From positions 1-22,017 of the forward strand of contig CAJNOQ010002958.1 of the NCBI GenBank assembly GCA_905250885.1: a DNA stretch of 22,017 bases, written 5' to 3'. Of the stretch, positions 10,312 to 20,243 are shown piece after piece. The notes beneath the pieces were generated by a model, which saw nothing but the letters and a program-made list of their open reading frames with translations, made no database searches and was not told the DNA's origin. Every line of letters starts with the position of its first letter. Position 1 is the stretch's first letter. The stretch comes from Didymodactylos carnosus. Taxonomy: Eukaryota; Rotifera; Eurotatoria; Philodinida; Philodinidae. The position numbers and the translations under genes are program-made.

Positions 10312-10488
10312 GTTAGAAAGGAAGATAGAGGAAAAGTACGCAGCGACTGAGACTGGAACTCTGAATCCTCTCTTCGTAGACCAGAAGCGTTAACCACTGA
10401 ACTGCCGAAGCATGGTCCAATCGCAACGAGGAAATCCAGAGTTCGAGTGCCAGTCAAGGCGCATTTTCCTCTATTTTTCTTTCTAACT
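10312..10488. repeat. Palindromic repeat with tRNA-like promoter boxes
   Basis: The left arm (about 10312-10383) and right arm (about 10414-10488) are imperfect inverted copies. They share GTTAGAAAG, ATAGAGGAAAA, GACTGG, AACTCTG and a TGGTC block. The centre, read on the minus strand, contains GGCAGTTCAGTGGTTAACGC, which resembles a tRNA D-arm/box A. About 40 bases on is AGAGTTCCAGTCTC, a weak T-arm/box B. The unit may derive from a tRNA-like or SINE sequence folded back on itself. It is not a functional tRNA gene by eye. Confidence 0.6.
10341..10413 (-). pseudogene. tRNA-like remnant inside the palindrome
   Basis: On the minus strand the D-arm-like box (CAGTTCAGTGGTTAA) and T-arm-like box (AGAGTTCCAGTCTC) have roughly tRNA spacing. 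The acceptor stem does not pair, and the anticodon arm pairs only with an 8-base loop. A short T-stem (CAGAG with CTCAG) pairs at four of five positions. I therefore call a relic and do not assign an anticodon. Confidence 0.35.
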
Positions 10489-10799
10489 CGTATAATTCGG
10501 TCAAAAAATTTTTTTTGTATTATTTTGGTCAGAAATGATTGCTCTACTCAATTTAATGGCTAAAAATTGAGTAAGATACGAAGATACTTATACGATGCGG
10601 AAAATATAGTCTAATCTGAACCTTTTTGATCGGTTATCAAGAAATCGACTTATGTGTTCTGATATAGTAGATGAACTCTTCTTTACAAGAAAGAGCAAAA
10701 AAAAACGGCTCTAACCGCTTTCAAAGAAAACGTAAAATTCGAAGAAAAAAATCTATATTTTAGAAATTTAAAATTTATATATAGAAAACAACTAAAAAC

Positions 10800-10922
10800 G
10801 ACTAAAAATTTTGATTGGTTCTTGTAGAGAAGTTCACGACGTACCTTTTAAACAAGTCTCGTGGACTGAAGGAAGAAGAGATAAAGGAAAAATGGCGAGG
10901 AATGGCATTCTTTGTGGATCAG
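10800..10922 (+). repeat. Right outer arm, intact
   Basis: Contains the two inverted-repeat blocks 10800-10837 and 10861-10922 joined by 23 bp. It is the uninterrupted version of the arm that is split on the left side. Confidence 0.8.
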
Positions 10923-11262
10923 CCATTCATAAACGAGCATTTCTCTCCGATATATTTTCCTTCCAATAACTGTTTGTTATATTAGTTGTAAAATTTAGTC
11001 TAATTTTTTCTTCTATTGCATTTCTTATATTTGTGAAAACTAATATCATTTGAACGACTGGTGTTGTTCTTCTCCGTTTAAACTTTGTTGTAAAGGATTT
11101 TTGTTCAATAGTTCGAATACTGAATCTTACATATGCTCAGAAAATTCCATATTGTGTATATATTGAACTTTTTCTTTTCAGATTATTCTTTTTATTCAAT
11201 TGTTGAATATTAGTAAAGAATAATTAATCTAATTATTGTGCGTTTAGAACAAAACAGAAAAA

Positions 11263-12137
11263 ATGGCTCATAAAATTCGATTGCAATCGAGTGATGGTGA
11301 TACATTTGATGTTGATGTTGAAATAGCTAAACAATCAGCGACAATAAAAACAATGCTCGAAGGTAAGAAATCGACGATATAATGGCAACTTAATTTAAAT
11401 CCCATCTTTTTTAGATCTTGGTATGGAAGATGAAGACGATGTTATTCCTTTACCAAATGTCAATTCTGCAATAATGAAACGAGTACGGTTATTCGTGTAA
11501 TAAGTATCTGATACACCAACAAATGTTTTCTAATACACTATAGAATTACTTGTGAAACTTCATCGTCTTTATTCTCCAAAGGTTTCTCAGATGAATGATG
11601 GCTATCTCAATTAACAAAGATCTGAAAAACATACTCTGAAACACCATCATAATTGTAGCTAAAACTATCGTTTTTGTTTCCTGTTAGGTTATAACATGGT
11701 GTACACATCATAAAGATGATCCTACACCACCTGAAGACGATGAAAATCGTGAAAAAAATACAAATGATATAAGTTCATGGGATCAAGATTTTCTTAAAGT
11801 TGATCAAGGAACATTGTTTGAATTGATACTTGTAAGTGTACTGTTGTATTTCGACACGTGAGTTTACTATTACCTACTTTTCTGTTATCATTTCATAGGC
11901 GGCTAATTATCTTGATATAAAAGGTTTACTGGATGTTACATGTAAAACGGTTGCCAACATGATTAAAGGAAAAACGCCTGAAGAAATACGTCGCACATTT
12001 AATATTAAAAATGACTTTACACCTCAAGAAGAAGGTAAACAGCATTTTCTTACGTAAGCACAATGTTCAATATTTTATGTCTTTCTCGATATTTAGAGCA
12101 AATCAAAAAAGAAAATGAATGGTGTGAAGAAAAATAA
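11263..12137 (+). CDS. SKP1: SKP1, SCF ubiquitin ligase adaptor, 5 exons
   Basis: Exons 11263-11362, 11415-11482, 11688-11831, 11899-12034 and 12097-12137, all GT-AG, give 162 aa ending in TAA (usual length about 163). The N-terminal BTB/POZ-like fold starts [18 protein letters not shown], followed by the acidic loop DLGMEDEDD (34-42) and IPLPNV (44-49), then VITWCTHH (57-64). The C-terminal F-box-binding half has the conserved [31 protein letters not shown] and [11 protein letters not shown] blocks and the hallmark KENEWCEEK end. SKP1 links F-box proteins to CUL1 in SCF E3 complexes in the nucleus and cytoplasm. It lies just right of the mobile-element nest, so about 340 bp separate its start from the outer repeat. 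Nothing in the sequence suggests loss of function. A diverged fragment of a paralogue lies 4.8 kb upstream on the same strand. Confidence 0.97.
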
Positions 12138-13093
12138 GCGAGTAAAATTGAAGATAATAAATCAAATTGGCTATTAGATTCTTCTACTTAGTACGATTCT
12201 TACTATTACTACAAATTCAGTTTTTATATACGTTCTTATTTAAGCGATATTTTTGTGTATATTATCTGCTTTCTATCTATTTCGTTCTTTTTGTTCTCGT
12301 ACGATTACTGCGCTTACAAAAAAGTTTCGTCATGTGTGTCTATTGACCATGTATGACAATTAACTAAATCTACAATTTTTTTTCTACGATCTTTTTCCTT
12401 TGTATTTTATACATAAACTAACGGTAACTGTGCGATCAAGTTTGTGACACCGGTTAGAAAAGTATATAAGACAACGTTCGTTTACTGATGACAAGGACGG
12501 ATGTTCTTGTTAATGTAAGAACTGAGTAGAGTCAAGAGAGAATGGGAGGAAAACGATGACGTAATAATTAAACTCGTGATCGAAACTAATCGCAAATCAC
12601 TCAACCATGCTGTGGAACTAGTTTACAGAGAATTTCGGTTACAACAAACACAAACGGCAGCAACTCATCAACAGGATTTCGAATAGGAAATGATCGTTGT
12701 AGTCTAAGTACTTTTCATGTGTTTCGTGAGAAACTAATTCGCTCTTTAGTATTCGCTTTTACGATTACTCACAATTAAAACTTTTCTTTTTCATTACTCA
12801 CTCATTCTCTAGTGATTAAAGCATTTAAAAATAGCTTATTGAACATTTTCAATTCAAATGTCTATTTTTCTGATTACTTTATATGACGCATCATTTTACT
12901 AATACGCACACGTCACTAATTTTATTTTCAAATCTAGAAATCAACAACCGGTTCATGAGGAAAACTGCAGTATAAAAAACTCTTTTTCGTTTCGTTATAC
13001 AAAAAATTAACAAATTTCTCGATTTCATACACACACACACGATTAATACAGCGGAACAATAAAAGTACAGACAAAAATAGAAAGGAATATTAT
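12138..13093. other. Convergent intergenic region between SKP1 and the four-TM gene
   Basis: An AATAAA at 12156-12161, 18 bases after the SKP1 stop, is a possible poly(A) signal. A TTTATT near 12919 could serve the minus-strand gene. Within the gap, 12519-12686 is an exon-like open stretch listed separately. A CA tract lies near 13027-13040. The rest is T-rich and unremarkable. Confidence 0.45.
12519..12686 (+). other. Start-less, coding-like open stretch, unrecognised
   Basis: Between an in-frame TAA (12516-12518) and TAG (12684-12686) there are 55 open codons. They have a protein-like, polar and helix-forming content: REWEENDD, then IIKLVIETNRKSLNHAVELV, then YREFRLQQTQ. There is no ATG, so it is either an exon of a gene I cannot rebuild, a relic, or chance. 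The composition is unlike the surrounding T-rich DNA. I do not recognise the family. Confidence 0.25.
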
Positions 13094-14575
13094 TCAAAAG
13101 TTTTCTTGTTGCTGATGATGTTGATCTGCTTCGTTTGTTTGTATCTGATGAAATAATTCATTTAACGGTATATTATATCGAAAATTCTCTGGTTTACCAT
13201 CTTGTCTTAAACCTCGTTGAATAAGCATTGTAGGATTTCTATTTATTGTTGCTACACGTGGGATCAATGTTCCATCATCTCGAATTGATTGACAAAATGG
13301 TGGTGGTGATAAAACGATATTTGATCTTTGTTGCGGTAAAGATCTTAAACTATCGAAACGATCGGGTGGTAATGGGGCGGCTTTTTCCCGTAATGATTCG
13401 ATAGACGAAGGTATCGAATGGTGTTCATAGCGCTTTAGGATTCTCTAAAATGGAAATGGAGATGAAATGCTTAAAAATTCAATGAAATATTTTTTTCATT
13501 GGCAGACTATACTTACTGCGCGTTCTTGTGACTCTGTTTGATATTTAATCAAACGACGAAAATGAAAAAATGTTGTGAATATCCCAAATAACTGAAAATA
13601 AAAGATTTAACAAGTAAAGATGATCCGACTGAACGCTTGCTAAACAAAAAAATATGAAACATTCAAACAAATACGTTTTTTGGATGTTGTAGTAAACAAT
13701 ATTAACATTTTTCTTACTAGTGTAGTCAAACGAACAGCCATTATTATAAATAACACTTTTCCTTCGATTTTTTCAATAAAATGCTAAAAGAAGCGAGTAG
13801 CCTATGAGCGGTGAATTAAAGAAGCGTTCGTGTCATACCTGACCATGAGTATTCTGTAACGACGCAATCGTTGACATTCCGTCAAGCAGTAACAACACCA
13901 TCATTAGAACGGCCCAAACAAATAAAAGCCACGGTTGAGACTGTAAATACATGTGTATGTTTCAACGAAAGATAGATGACTTTAGTTAATTAAGCATACC
14001 AAAAATATGCCACAGATAAGAACAGTGGTTAAAACTGCTACTGTAAAATAAACTCCTAAGGAAATCCATGTAAACAGTAATTTCACATCTAAAGGAACGA
14101 AAAAGCGTAGAGCTGGTCAAAAAGAAAGATAGTTTGTATTGATTAATAAGTATTTGTTCTTCCATTTTTAAAAAAACTTCTTTCTTTGACGTTTTCGTAT
14201 ATCTCCAACGTCCTACACCAATCCAGAGAAAATTTTCCGATTAACAATCGAAGCGAAAATAGTTTAAGAATTACCGAATAATGTTAAATTAGGCAGGGCC
14301 AGGAAGGTCTTCTGTTTCCGTATCGGTTCAAATGAACTTAACGCTTTTATGAAGTAGTTCTATTCCCTTCAAATATTGATGACTTACCGTTTTCTCGAGT
14401 TAAATTTACGAGAGTGTAAAGGCCAATGGTTGCATAGATTATCTGGAAACAAAAGATAAAATCAATTTTAGGACAAATTCGAGAAATTCTAACGTACGAT
14501 AATTATCAGTGCAATCCATGTTGAAAATGTTGACCATTTGATTTTTCGATATAATGTCTGATCAAGTAATGACAT
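13094..14575 (-). CDS. Four-transmembrane protein with proline-containing cytoplasmic tail, 7 exons, family unknown
   Basis: Exons in reading order: 14575-14498, 14442-14388, 14088-14000, 13940-13839, 13783-13718, 13591-13517 and 13444-13094. All splice sites are GT-AG; the product is 271 aa with TGA at 13096-13094. Predicted membrane segments by hydrophobicity: about 17-40, 48-74, 78-95 and 118-141. Two basic stretches flank the bundle: YRKIK at 9-13 before TM1 and FRRLIK at 141-146 after TM4. This favours both ends in the cytoplasm. A short loop with LLLLDGMST follows TM3. The tail (142-271) contains PLPPDR (179-184), LSPPPF (200-205) and a Gln/His-rich end. The layout resembles tetraspan families such as LAPTM-like proteins, but I see no signature that allows assignment, so function is unknown. 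Intron 2 is 299 bp and the others 55-126 bp. The ATG at 14575 is preceded by AT-rich DNA and encodes a sensible cytoplasmic N-terminus. Confidence 0.85.
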
Positions 14576-16151
14576 TACGAAGTGATTTTCGAAAAGTTAC
14601 ATCAATGCAATAAATTTAGTAAATTCTTTAAAACGTGGAAATACAGTATTGAAAACACGTGTATACAGTGGAAGAATAGAAAAGAATGAATATATGTCAA
14701 CGGAAAGAAAAAACAAAAAGTTAGTAAACTGTTCTGTATATAGATAAGTGTATTCCAGCTACAGTTATAGATATACGTGCAACAATTTAAATAATCCTTC
14801 TGAAAAGAAAATCGTCATTTATTCATCATAACTTGAGTTCAAAGTTATAGCGAAGAGTTTTTAAATACGAAAAATCACGTGCATGTGTTATCTTTAGTTT
14901 GAAAGCATGAGCGAATGAGCTAGTTTGGACAACATAAAGGAGAATATGTGCGAATAAGTTAAGCTTTTGGCTGTATCTATTACTCGTTTAAAAAAGGCTA
15001 GTATATGACTGTTTTCTGAATAACTCTTGATAGAAAAGGACCAGCGAACTGCGGTTGACTCGAAAGAAGAGACTTGAAAGATGCTTCCATAAGCAGAAAT
15101 ATCTTTAGAAGGATTTTTAAAACAGGTTTTCAAGTTGATCTTTAAAAAACCAGACCGTGTCCCAAAAATTTTCAATAGGGAGATTGGGTTATGTTCACTT
15201 TTTTACATAGACTGTTAGTTAAAGTGTTCTCTTCAAAATGGGAGTCAAACGAGATTTTGATTTCCAGCGACTCGAACATCGTGTCAGATTTCCTTGGAGT
15301 CTGAAAACACTCGAAGCCTATTTCCAAGCTTGAAAACGAGTAGATTATAGGTGATCGACCATGCTGAGTCTCGTGGCAGTATTTGTTATTAGAGAAACAT
15401 TTAGAAAGTCAGCGAAAATCAAGTTGTACAAAAATTAGACAACTGATTGTACAAGGTAAAGGAATTCTGTTTTAATTTTCAAGAAAAATACTAGCTTTTT
15501 GATATTTTATTACAAAAGGTTGAATACAGAGTTTTCGTACGCAGTGAGTCGTTTCTGACCTAGTTCGAAGAAATCAACGTTACAGTTATAGAGCTCCGAT
15601 GAATTTTAACTTACATGACGGCGGCGCATTCTAATGTGATGTATACAAAAGCTTCTTCAAGCACTTGCTTTCTTTTACATTGTATGAGTAGAGAGAAAAT
15701 ATTTTCAAAAAGAGACTAGACGCTACAAGACAAAAGTTAGTCGAGAAATACCAGGCTCATTACTTCTAGACCGCTCGTTATAGGTCTAAAGACAACCTAC
15801 TTACAAATTTATAAAAATCTATTACCAAGACGCGCCGTCTGTTCATAAGCCGCGGTGAAACAACGGACGTAATAATTATAATAAGATTAAATAACAGTTT
15901 GCTAAACATAAATTAGATTTCGAAAAGAACTAATTACGATAGGATTGTTTTTATAACAAAGAATCGGATTTTTTACCAGAGAAATGTTAAAGTGTTATCG
16001 AGAACATATTTTTCATCTTTTTCTTACAAATTTCGGAGAGTTTCCTATCTAAACCGCTTTACTTATGAACATATTATGAATAACGCACATGTACAAGAAT
16101 CAAAAAAGAATATTACAAGCTATAATGAATAAATTAGACGAATGAATGTAA
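14576..16151. other. Intergenic region between two minus-strand genes
   Basis: Holds one copy of a dispersed repeat (about 15150-15443). Otherwise AT-rich with no supported exon. An open minus-strand stretch at 15175-14894 (93 codons) has no family resemblance and partly overlaps the repeat, so it is not called. The promoter of the four-TM gene and the 3' end of the homeobox gene must lie here but show no distinct signals. Confidence 0.45.
15150..15443 (+). repeat. Dispersed repeat, copy 1
   Basis: Aligns along its length with 19938-20243. Matching blocks include CGTGT...AAAAATTTTC...AATAGG, GACTG.TAG, GATTTTGATTTCCAGCGACTCG versus GACCTTGATTTTCTGCGGCTCG, and ATTATAGGTGATCGACCA versus ATTATAGGTAATCGATCA. 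The copies look roughly 70% identical with indels. This copy lacks the large hairpin of copy 2 but has a short TTGTAC/GTACAA inverted pair near 15424-15454. Confidence 0.65.
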
Positions 16152-17297
16152 TCAAAAACGAAATTCTGGTTGTCCGTAAATTTCTCGCAAATTTACAATT
16201 GACGATGGTAATGGTAGAGGACACAAGTTTGGAAGTATAAACGGTACTGTTGGTAGTAGTGGTGGTGGTGTTTGTGTGATGCCGTATGAGTTATTGTCCG
16301 TTATCTGCATATTTCCCGGTTTGTGTCGAACACGTTTATTTTGAAACCACACACGAATTTTAGCTTCGGATAAGCTTAATTGTGTACCCAGACGTTCAAT
16401 TTCAAGTGAACTCGGATAACGAGTTTGATTCGAATAAAATTGATTTAATGTCCATTTCTGAATATCAGTAAATTTTGTACGTTCTTGTGTTACTTTCTAG
16501 AAAAAAAGAATGATGTGAGAAAAGTTCAACCACCTTTTGTTCATCTAAGCTGTATTTAACGATACACAAAACAAATAATTCAACCCAAGACTCTCTTTTT
16601 CAAGCAGTGAGATTAAAAGAAAACATCCAAGATTATTAGCTTTTTTGGGAAGCCAATTCTACATACCTTCGTCTTATTACTCGTCTTCTTGTGTTTATTT
16701 TTGGCGGTTGATTTGTTATTCTCTTTATCTGATGAATGATTTTCTTGGATGTCCGCTGTTATTGAGTTGTAACCCGTATCTAAAAGAAAAGACAATGGTT
16801 TCGAAGATAAGAGTAAGAGAAAGTTAATACATGTTTGCAATTACCTGCACCAGTTTAGCTAAATATTTAAATAAGATTATAGTAGTAGAATAATACTTAC
16901 CGTTCAGTTCAATCGCAAACAGTTCAAAAAAGCTTTCCTTACCTTGCAACATAGAACGAAAAGATGAAGATGTTCTGCTGTCAACAGAAGCACTACTGAC
17001 TGCTAAGGATTCAACTGATTTAAAGTTAATTTTCGTTCGTAAATGATTGAACGGTTGAAATGCTGAATTTGATGAAGATATAAGGGAGGAAAAAGATGGT
17101 AATGTCAAATTGAATAAATGGCGGTTTTGATGATGAGGAGTACTTGTATATGGAGGACTACAAAAAGCAATAAAAACATATTTTTATATTCAGCTACAGA
17201 ATATGAGAGACGGGTGTTTTCCGTACCTAAGCGGTGTATCATTATCATTACCAATATTAATAGACAAATCACTATCACTAGAAAGGCGACGACTCAT
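16152..17297 (-). CDS. Divergent homeobox transcription factor, 4 exons
   Basis: Exons in reading order: 17297-17227, 17157-16943, 16779-16667 and 16496-16152. All are GT-AG; the product is 247 aa with TGA at 16154-16152. The N-terminal 95 residues are Ser/Thr/Asn-rich. A basic stretch (KNKHKKTSNKTKK) ends exon 3 and leads into the homeodomain at about 132-194. The domain shows ERTKFTDIQKWTL (helix 1), RYPSSLEIERLGTQL (helix 2) and SLSEAKIRVWFQNKRVRHKP (helix 3). The invariant Trp48, Phe49, Asn51 and Arg53 are present, with Gln50, so it should bind a TAAT-type core. One extra residue in the loop between helices 1 and 2 makes a 61-residue domain, and position 52 is Lys rather than the common Arg. 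I cannot assign a class; the third helix recalls paired-like and ANTP/NK types. The C-terminus is proline-rich and ends QPEFRF. Role: nuclear sequence-specific DNA binding, probably in development. The ATG at 17297 gives a plausible MSRRLSSDSD start. Confidence 0.9.
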
Positions 17298-19937
17298 ATT
17301 TCGATAAGTTATCGATTTATACAAAAGGAAATGAATAAAATATTATATTCGGAAAAATTTGATATTATATAGGTAGGAGAATGAGAGCATTTTCTCTTCA
17401 TAAAAATTAAGAAAAAATGAGTCTTCCATACAGAGCAATTTTTTTTATTCGTTCGTTTCGACAACTTTTTTATATTGTTTGATTCCTTTTCGTATCTGCT
17501 TCGTTCTAATTCTCACGTGCCGTATATAAAACAATTAGGTATATTGATTGTTATTGAATATTTTTATCCAATTTAATGGGTAAATGACGAGAAAGTATCT
17601 CTATTTAATCAAATTGATTGAATAATCTCACTCCGACAGTATAAAATGACAATAATAATTGATCTATTCTCTTGTTAAACGGTTTAAGGAGAAGACATAT
17701 GTGTCACATATCTTAGATTAGATATACATCGTTCCGATATACAAGGGTTCTGAGTACTTGCTAAATTTTTCTAATACAAAACCCTTTAGTTAGCGTTTTT
17801 TTTTTCGGTTAGGTTCTACAGTTATTTATGATTACAAACAGATCTGTATTCTGGCGTAGAAGAAGCAACCTAAGGCTGCCAACGTTGCAGAGTGTGTTCC
17901 AGTGTGTGATGCCATCAGCATGCAGGATTGTTTTCAAGATAAACTGTTGTAGATAAGAAAATAATAATTTAATTCTCCTACATTATTTTGAAAAACTGGA
18001 TCATCATCGCATTGATGGATACAAGTTTTACTCAAATCAGTAATTTATATCGATTGCACCTGTTAGCTTTGTAGAGAGAAAAATCACACTCTTATCTACG
18101 TAGAAGAAAATATATCAAGTATTCTCTACCATAACCATCTGAACGTTATACACTGCACTACCCTGGAGGATGTACTTGACAAGTGTTTTTACTTCCAAGT
18201 TCTTGTCTAAGTACTCACCAAATATCTTCACTTGATTCGCTTCAGCCAAGTACTTAGTCGAATTAATCACTCTTTTGTTTTGCATCGACAAGTTGTATAT
18301 AAACATCACAATATCAATCGGTATAAACTTAGAAAATAAATTCAGATATTATTTCTACTGAATTGAACAAACTTGGTAGCGTCTACTCTACAAAAGTACA
18401 GAATGGCTGCAGAATACGTACAAAATACAAAATAAAGATAAATGAATGCACTTTTTCAATTAAATTTATTTACACTGAGGCAGTCTAGTGCGTGAACAAC
18501 TACTGACAAGTAAATTTACCTCTGAAAAAAGGCAAGCACCGACTTCATTATCTAAGCGATGTACTTGGACACAAGTACACTCGCTAGGATAGGTAGAGTA
18601 GTAATCAATTAAGATCTGGGACGGAATTGCTGTTTGAAGCAATGTTTTATTTTGTCAAAATATGACCAATAACTTATCTCGCACACATACAGATCGATTA
18701 ACGCACAGCAGAGAACAGAACTATTCTGTCAGATTGTGTTATAAACTATTTAAATGATCTAAATGTCGGTGTACGGTTGATTGATTTGTCATAATTCACC
18801 TCATACTGTGTTCATCTCGTTGTTTGAATGATAGGACTCAATGAAACATTCATTTTGGAATTCGAAGTCCTGGAAGATGCTTATGAATATAAGTAACCAA
18901 TATTATAGTACACTCGCGAGAAAACCTCGCTAAGTAATTAAACGATTTTCGCGTTACACAACTAGTTACACTAGTTCGCAAAAACTTATTGTCGACATAA
19001 TCATCTTTATGTCTGACATGAGGGACATAAGCAGATTTGTAGAAACTAAAAACACTAAAAACGGAATCACTCTGACGACGGAATCTTCCCAAAGCTTTCC
19101 TACATTATGAGAGACATTGAAAAATTGACCGCGTAAAGGTCCCTAAAATCATTTTTCGAGAAGTAGTTCCAGAAATGATACTAGTGCCACTATATCGATA
19201 ATTTATGTTGAATTATAAATGCAAACCCTTTATCACAACAAAATTCATCATCCACGTGTGGCACCAACAAAAACGTAAGGTAAATCGTCTGTATGTAACA
19301 ACTAAGTCGAACCAAAACGTTTCTATTTTAAGTACATTTCATTCAAGATTTTAGAGCTGTGTATGTACAACTCCAGAATATTTTAATTACTCATTTTCTA
19401 GCTACAACTAATGACGTTTACAGTTTATGAAACTTTTCGAAGAAATAAGGAATCTTTAAATCAGATATAGTTCTGTTTCACGTAAAAAAAGGTTTCCAGC
19501 ATGTAAAATTATCGTATTTCTAAAATAGAAATCATCTTGAAAATCTTGTATTTGTGATTCAGCTGTAAAGGAGGGATGGATAAGCGGCAAAATCCGTCCC
19601 CTCTCAGGTAATTATTGTATCCAGGGATTTAATGTAGTTTATCTCCGGCATTAAAACTGATACATTTCTTACCTTAAAAAACGCTTTCTGATGTTTATTG
19701 GTAAAATTTTCGCATTCAAAAGCCCTCTCTCTCTCGCTAGATCAACTATACTTAGTGTATTTTCATTATTTTACCTCTTTTGCTCACAAAAAAACTCAAC
19801 TATTATATATCATTCGGTAGAGAATTTTACGGGCTACAAAATACTATATAGACTATTGAGAAGAAAATATAGCCAAGTACTCTGAAATCTAAAATACTCT
19901 GTAGCATCTGAGCAAACCAGTAGGTTAACAAGAAAAA
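17298..19937. other. Long intergenic region upstream of the homeobox gene
   Basis: No supported gene. Possible promoter elements for the minus-strand homeobox gene are a TATA-like CAATATAAAA (minus strand, near 17480-17470) and a CACGTG E-box at 17514-17519. Both are short and may be chance. From 18160 to 18600 there is a cluster of CCAAGTAC/GTACTTGG-type motifs, including a GTACTTG/CAAGTAC palindrome near 18562-18579. Small hairpins occur at about 18960-18976 (AACTAGT/ACTAGTT) and 19569-19606 (GAGGG-type arms). A stretch near 17860-17950 is less AT-rich and open in two frames but shows no family resemblance. Confidence 0.4.
18165..18590. repeat. Cluster of CAAGTAC-type motifs, possibly related to the RFWD3 intron 3 repeat
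   Basis: Contains GTACTTGACAAGTG, CCAAGTTCTTG, AAGTACTCACC, GCCAAGTACTTAG and GTACTTGGACACAAGTAC. The reverse complement ACTAAGTACTTGGCTGAAG recalls CATAGGTACTTGGCTTCCG near 2769 in RFWD3 intron 3. The match is short and broken, so shared origin is only a possibility. Confidence 0.3.
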
Positions 19938-20243
19938 CTAGGTCGTGTGTAAAAATTTTCCAATAGGTTTTTTGTTGTTGGACTATTGATATTTTTTGAT
20001 GGACTGGTAGCCGTTTTCTCCTCTCCAAAACGGAAGCCAAGTGAGACCTTGATTTTCTGCGGCTCGTACGTTGTATTGGATTCGCTACGCTTGTATTGGA
20101 CTAGCATCCGGTGGCTATTAGCAGCCTTGACAGCTGGTGAATTATAGGTAATCGATCACGCGAGATTTCGTGGCAATATCTGTTTTTAGAAAAAGTTTTA
20201 AAAATCTAGCGAAAAGCGAGTTTTTATAAAAACTAGGGTTCTG
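19938..20243 (+). repeat. Dispersed repeat, copy 2
   Basis: Diverged copy of 15150-15443 in the same orientation. Its 3' part forms the left arm of the long hairpin. It also holds a short direct repeat TGTATTGGA near 20072 and 20091, absent from copy 1. Confidence 0.65.

Larger units (their letters stand above)
8381..10922. mobile_element. Outer inverted-repeat DNA element (non-autonomous), interrupted
   Basis: The ends are inverted copies: 8381-8442 matches the reverse complement of 10861-10922 with one indel and a few transitions (core GTGGACTGAAGGAAGAAG). A second inverted pair continues inward: 9942-9980 matches the reverse complement of 10800-10837 (core GTTCTTGTAGAGAAGTTCAC). On the right the two blocks are adjacent, 23 bp apart. 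On the left they are 1.5 kb apart because a second element sits between them. The original arm was therefore about 124 bp and the element about 1.1 kb. No transposase reading frame is present inside. I see no clear target-site duplication at the outer ends. Superfamily unknown; a foldback- or MITE-type derivative of a DNA transposon is likely. Confidence 0.75.

Noticed and set aside
10341..10413. Functional tRNA gene on the minus strand
   Set aside because: The D-arm box is good, but the acceptor stem fails to pair and the anticodon loop has the wrong size, so only a relic is supported.
10215..10457. 80-codon minus-strand frame
   Set aside because: It lies across the tRNA-like palindrome and the outer element interior; the reading is a by-product of that repeat.
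8381..10922. CRISPR-like array from the repeated CCTGACGTTTT motifs
   Set aside because: The motifs are short, variable, in both orientations and irregularly spaced, in a eukaryotic context; they fit subterminal transposon repeats.
2209..12137. RFWD3 and SKP1 as a functional ubiquitination cluster
   Set aside because: They act in different ligase complexes, lie 5 kb apart with transposons between them, and no shared regulation is visible.
14894..15175. 93-codon minus-strand frame
   Set aside because: No recognisable domain, no linked exons, and it overlaps the dispersed repeat copy 1.
17466..17519. TATA box and E-box as the homeobox gene promoter
   Set aside because: Both motifs are short and expected by chance in AT-rich DNA; mentioned in the intergenic entry but not called as a promoter.
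19834..20107. Two overlapping minus-strand open frames
   Set aside because: They overlap dispersed repeat copy 2 and are not conserved in copy 1, where the corresponding region has indels.
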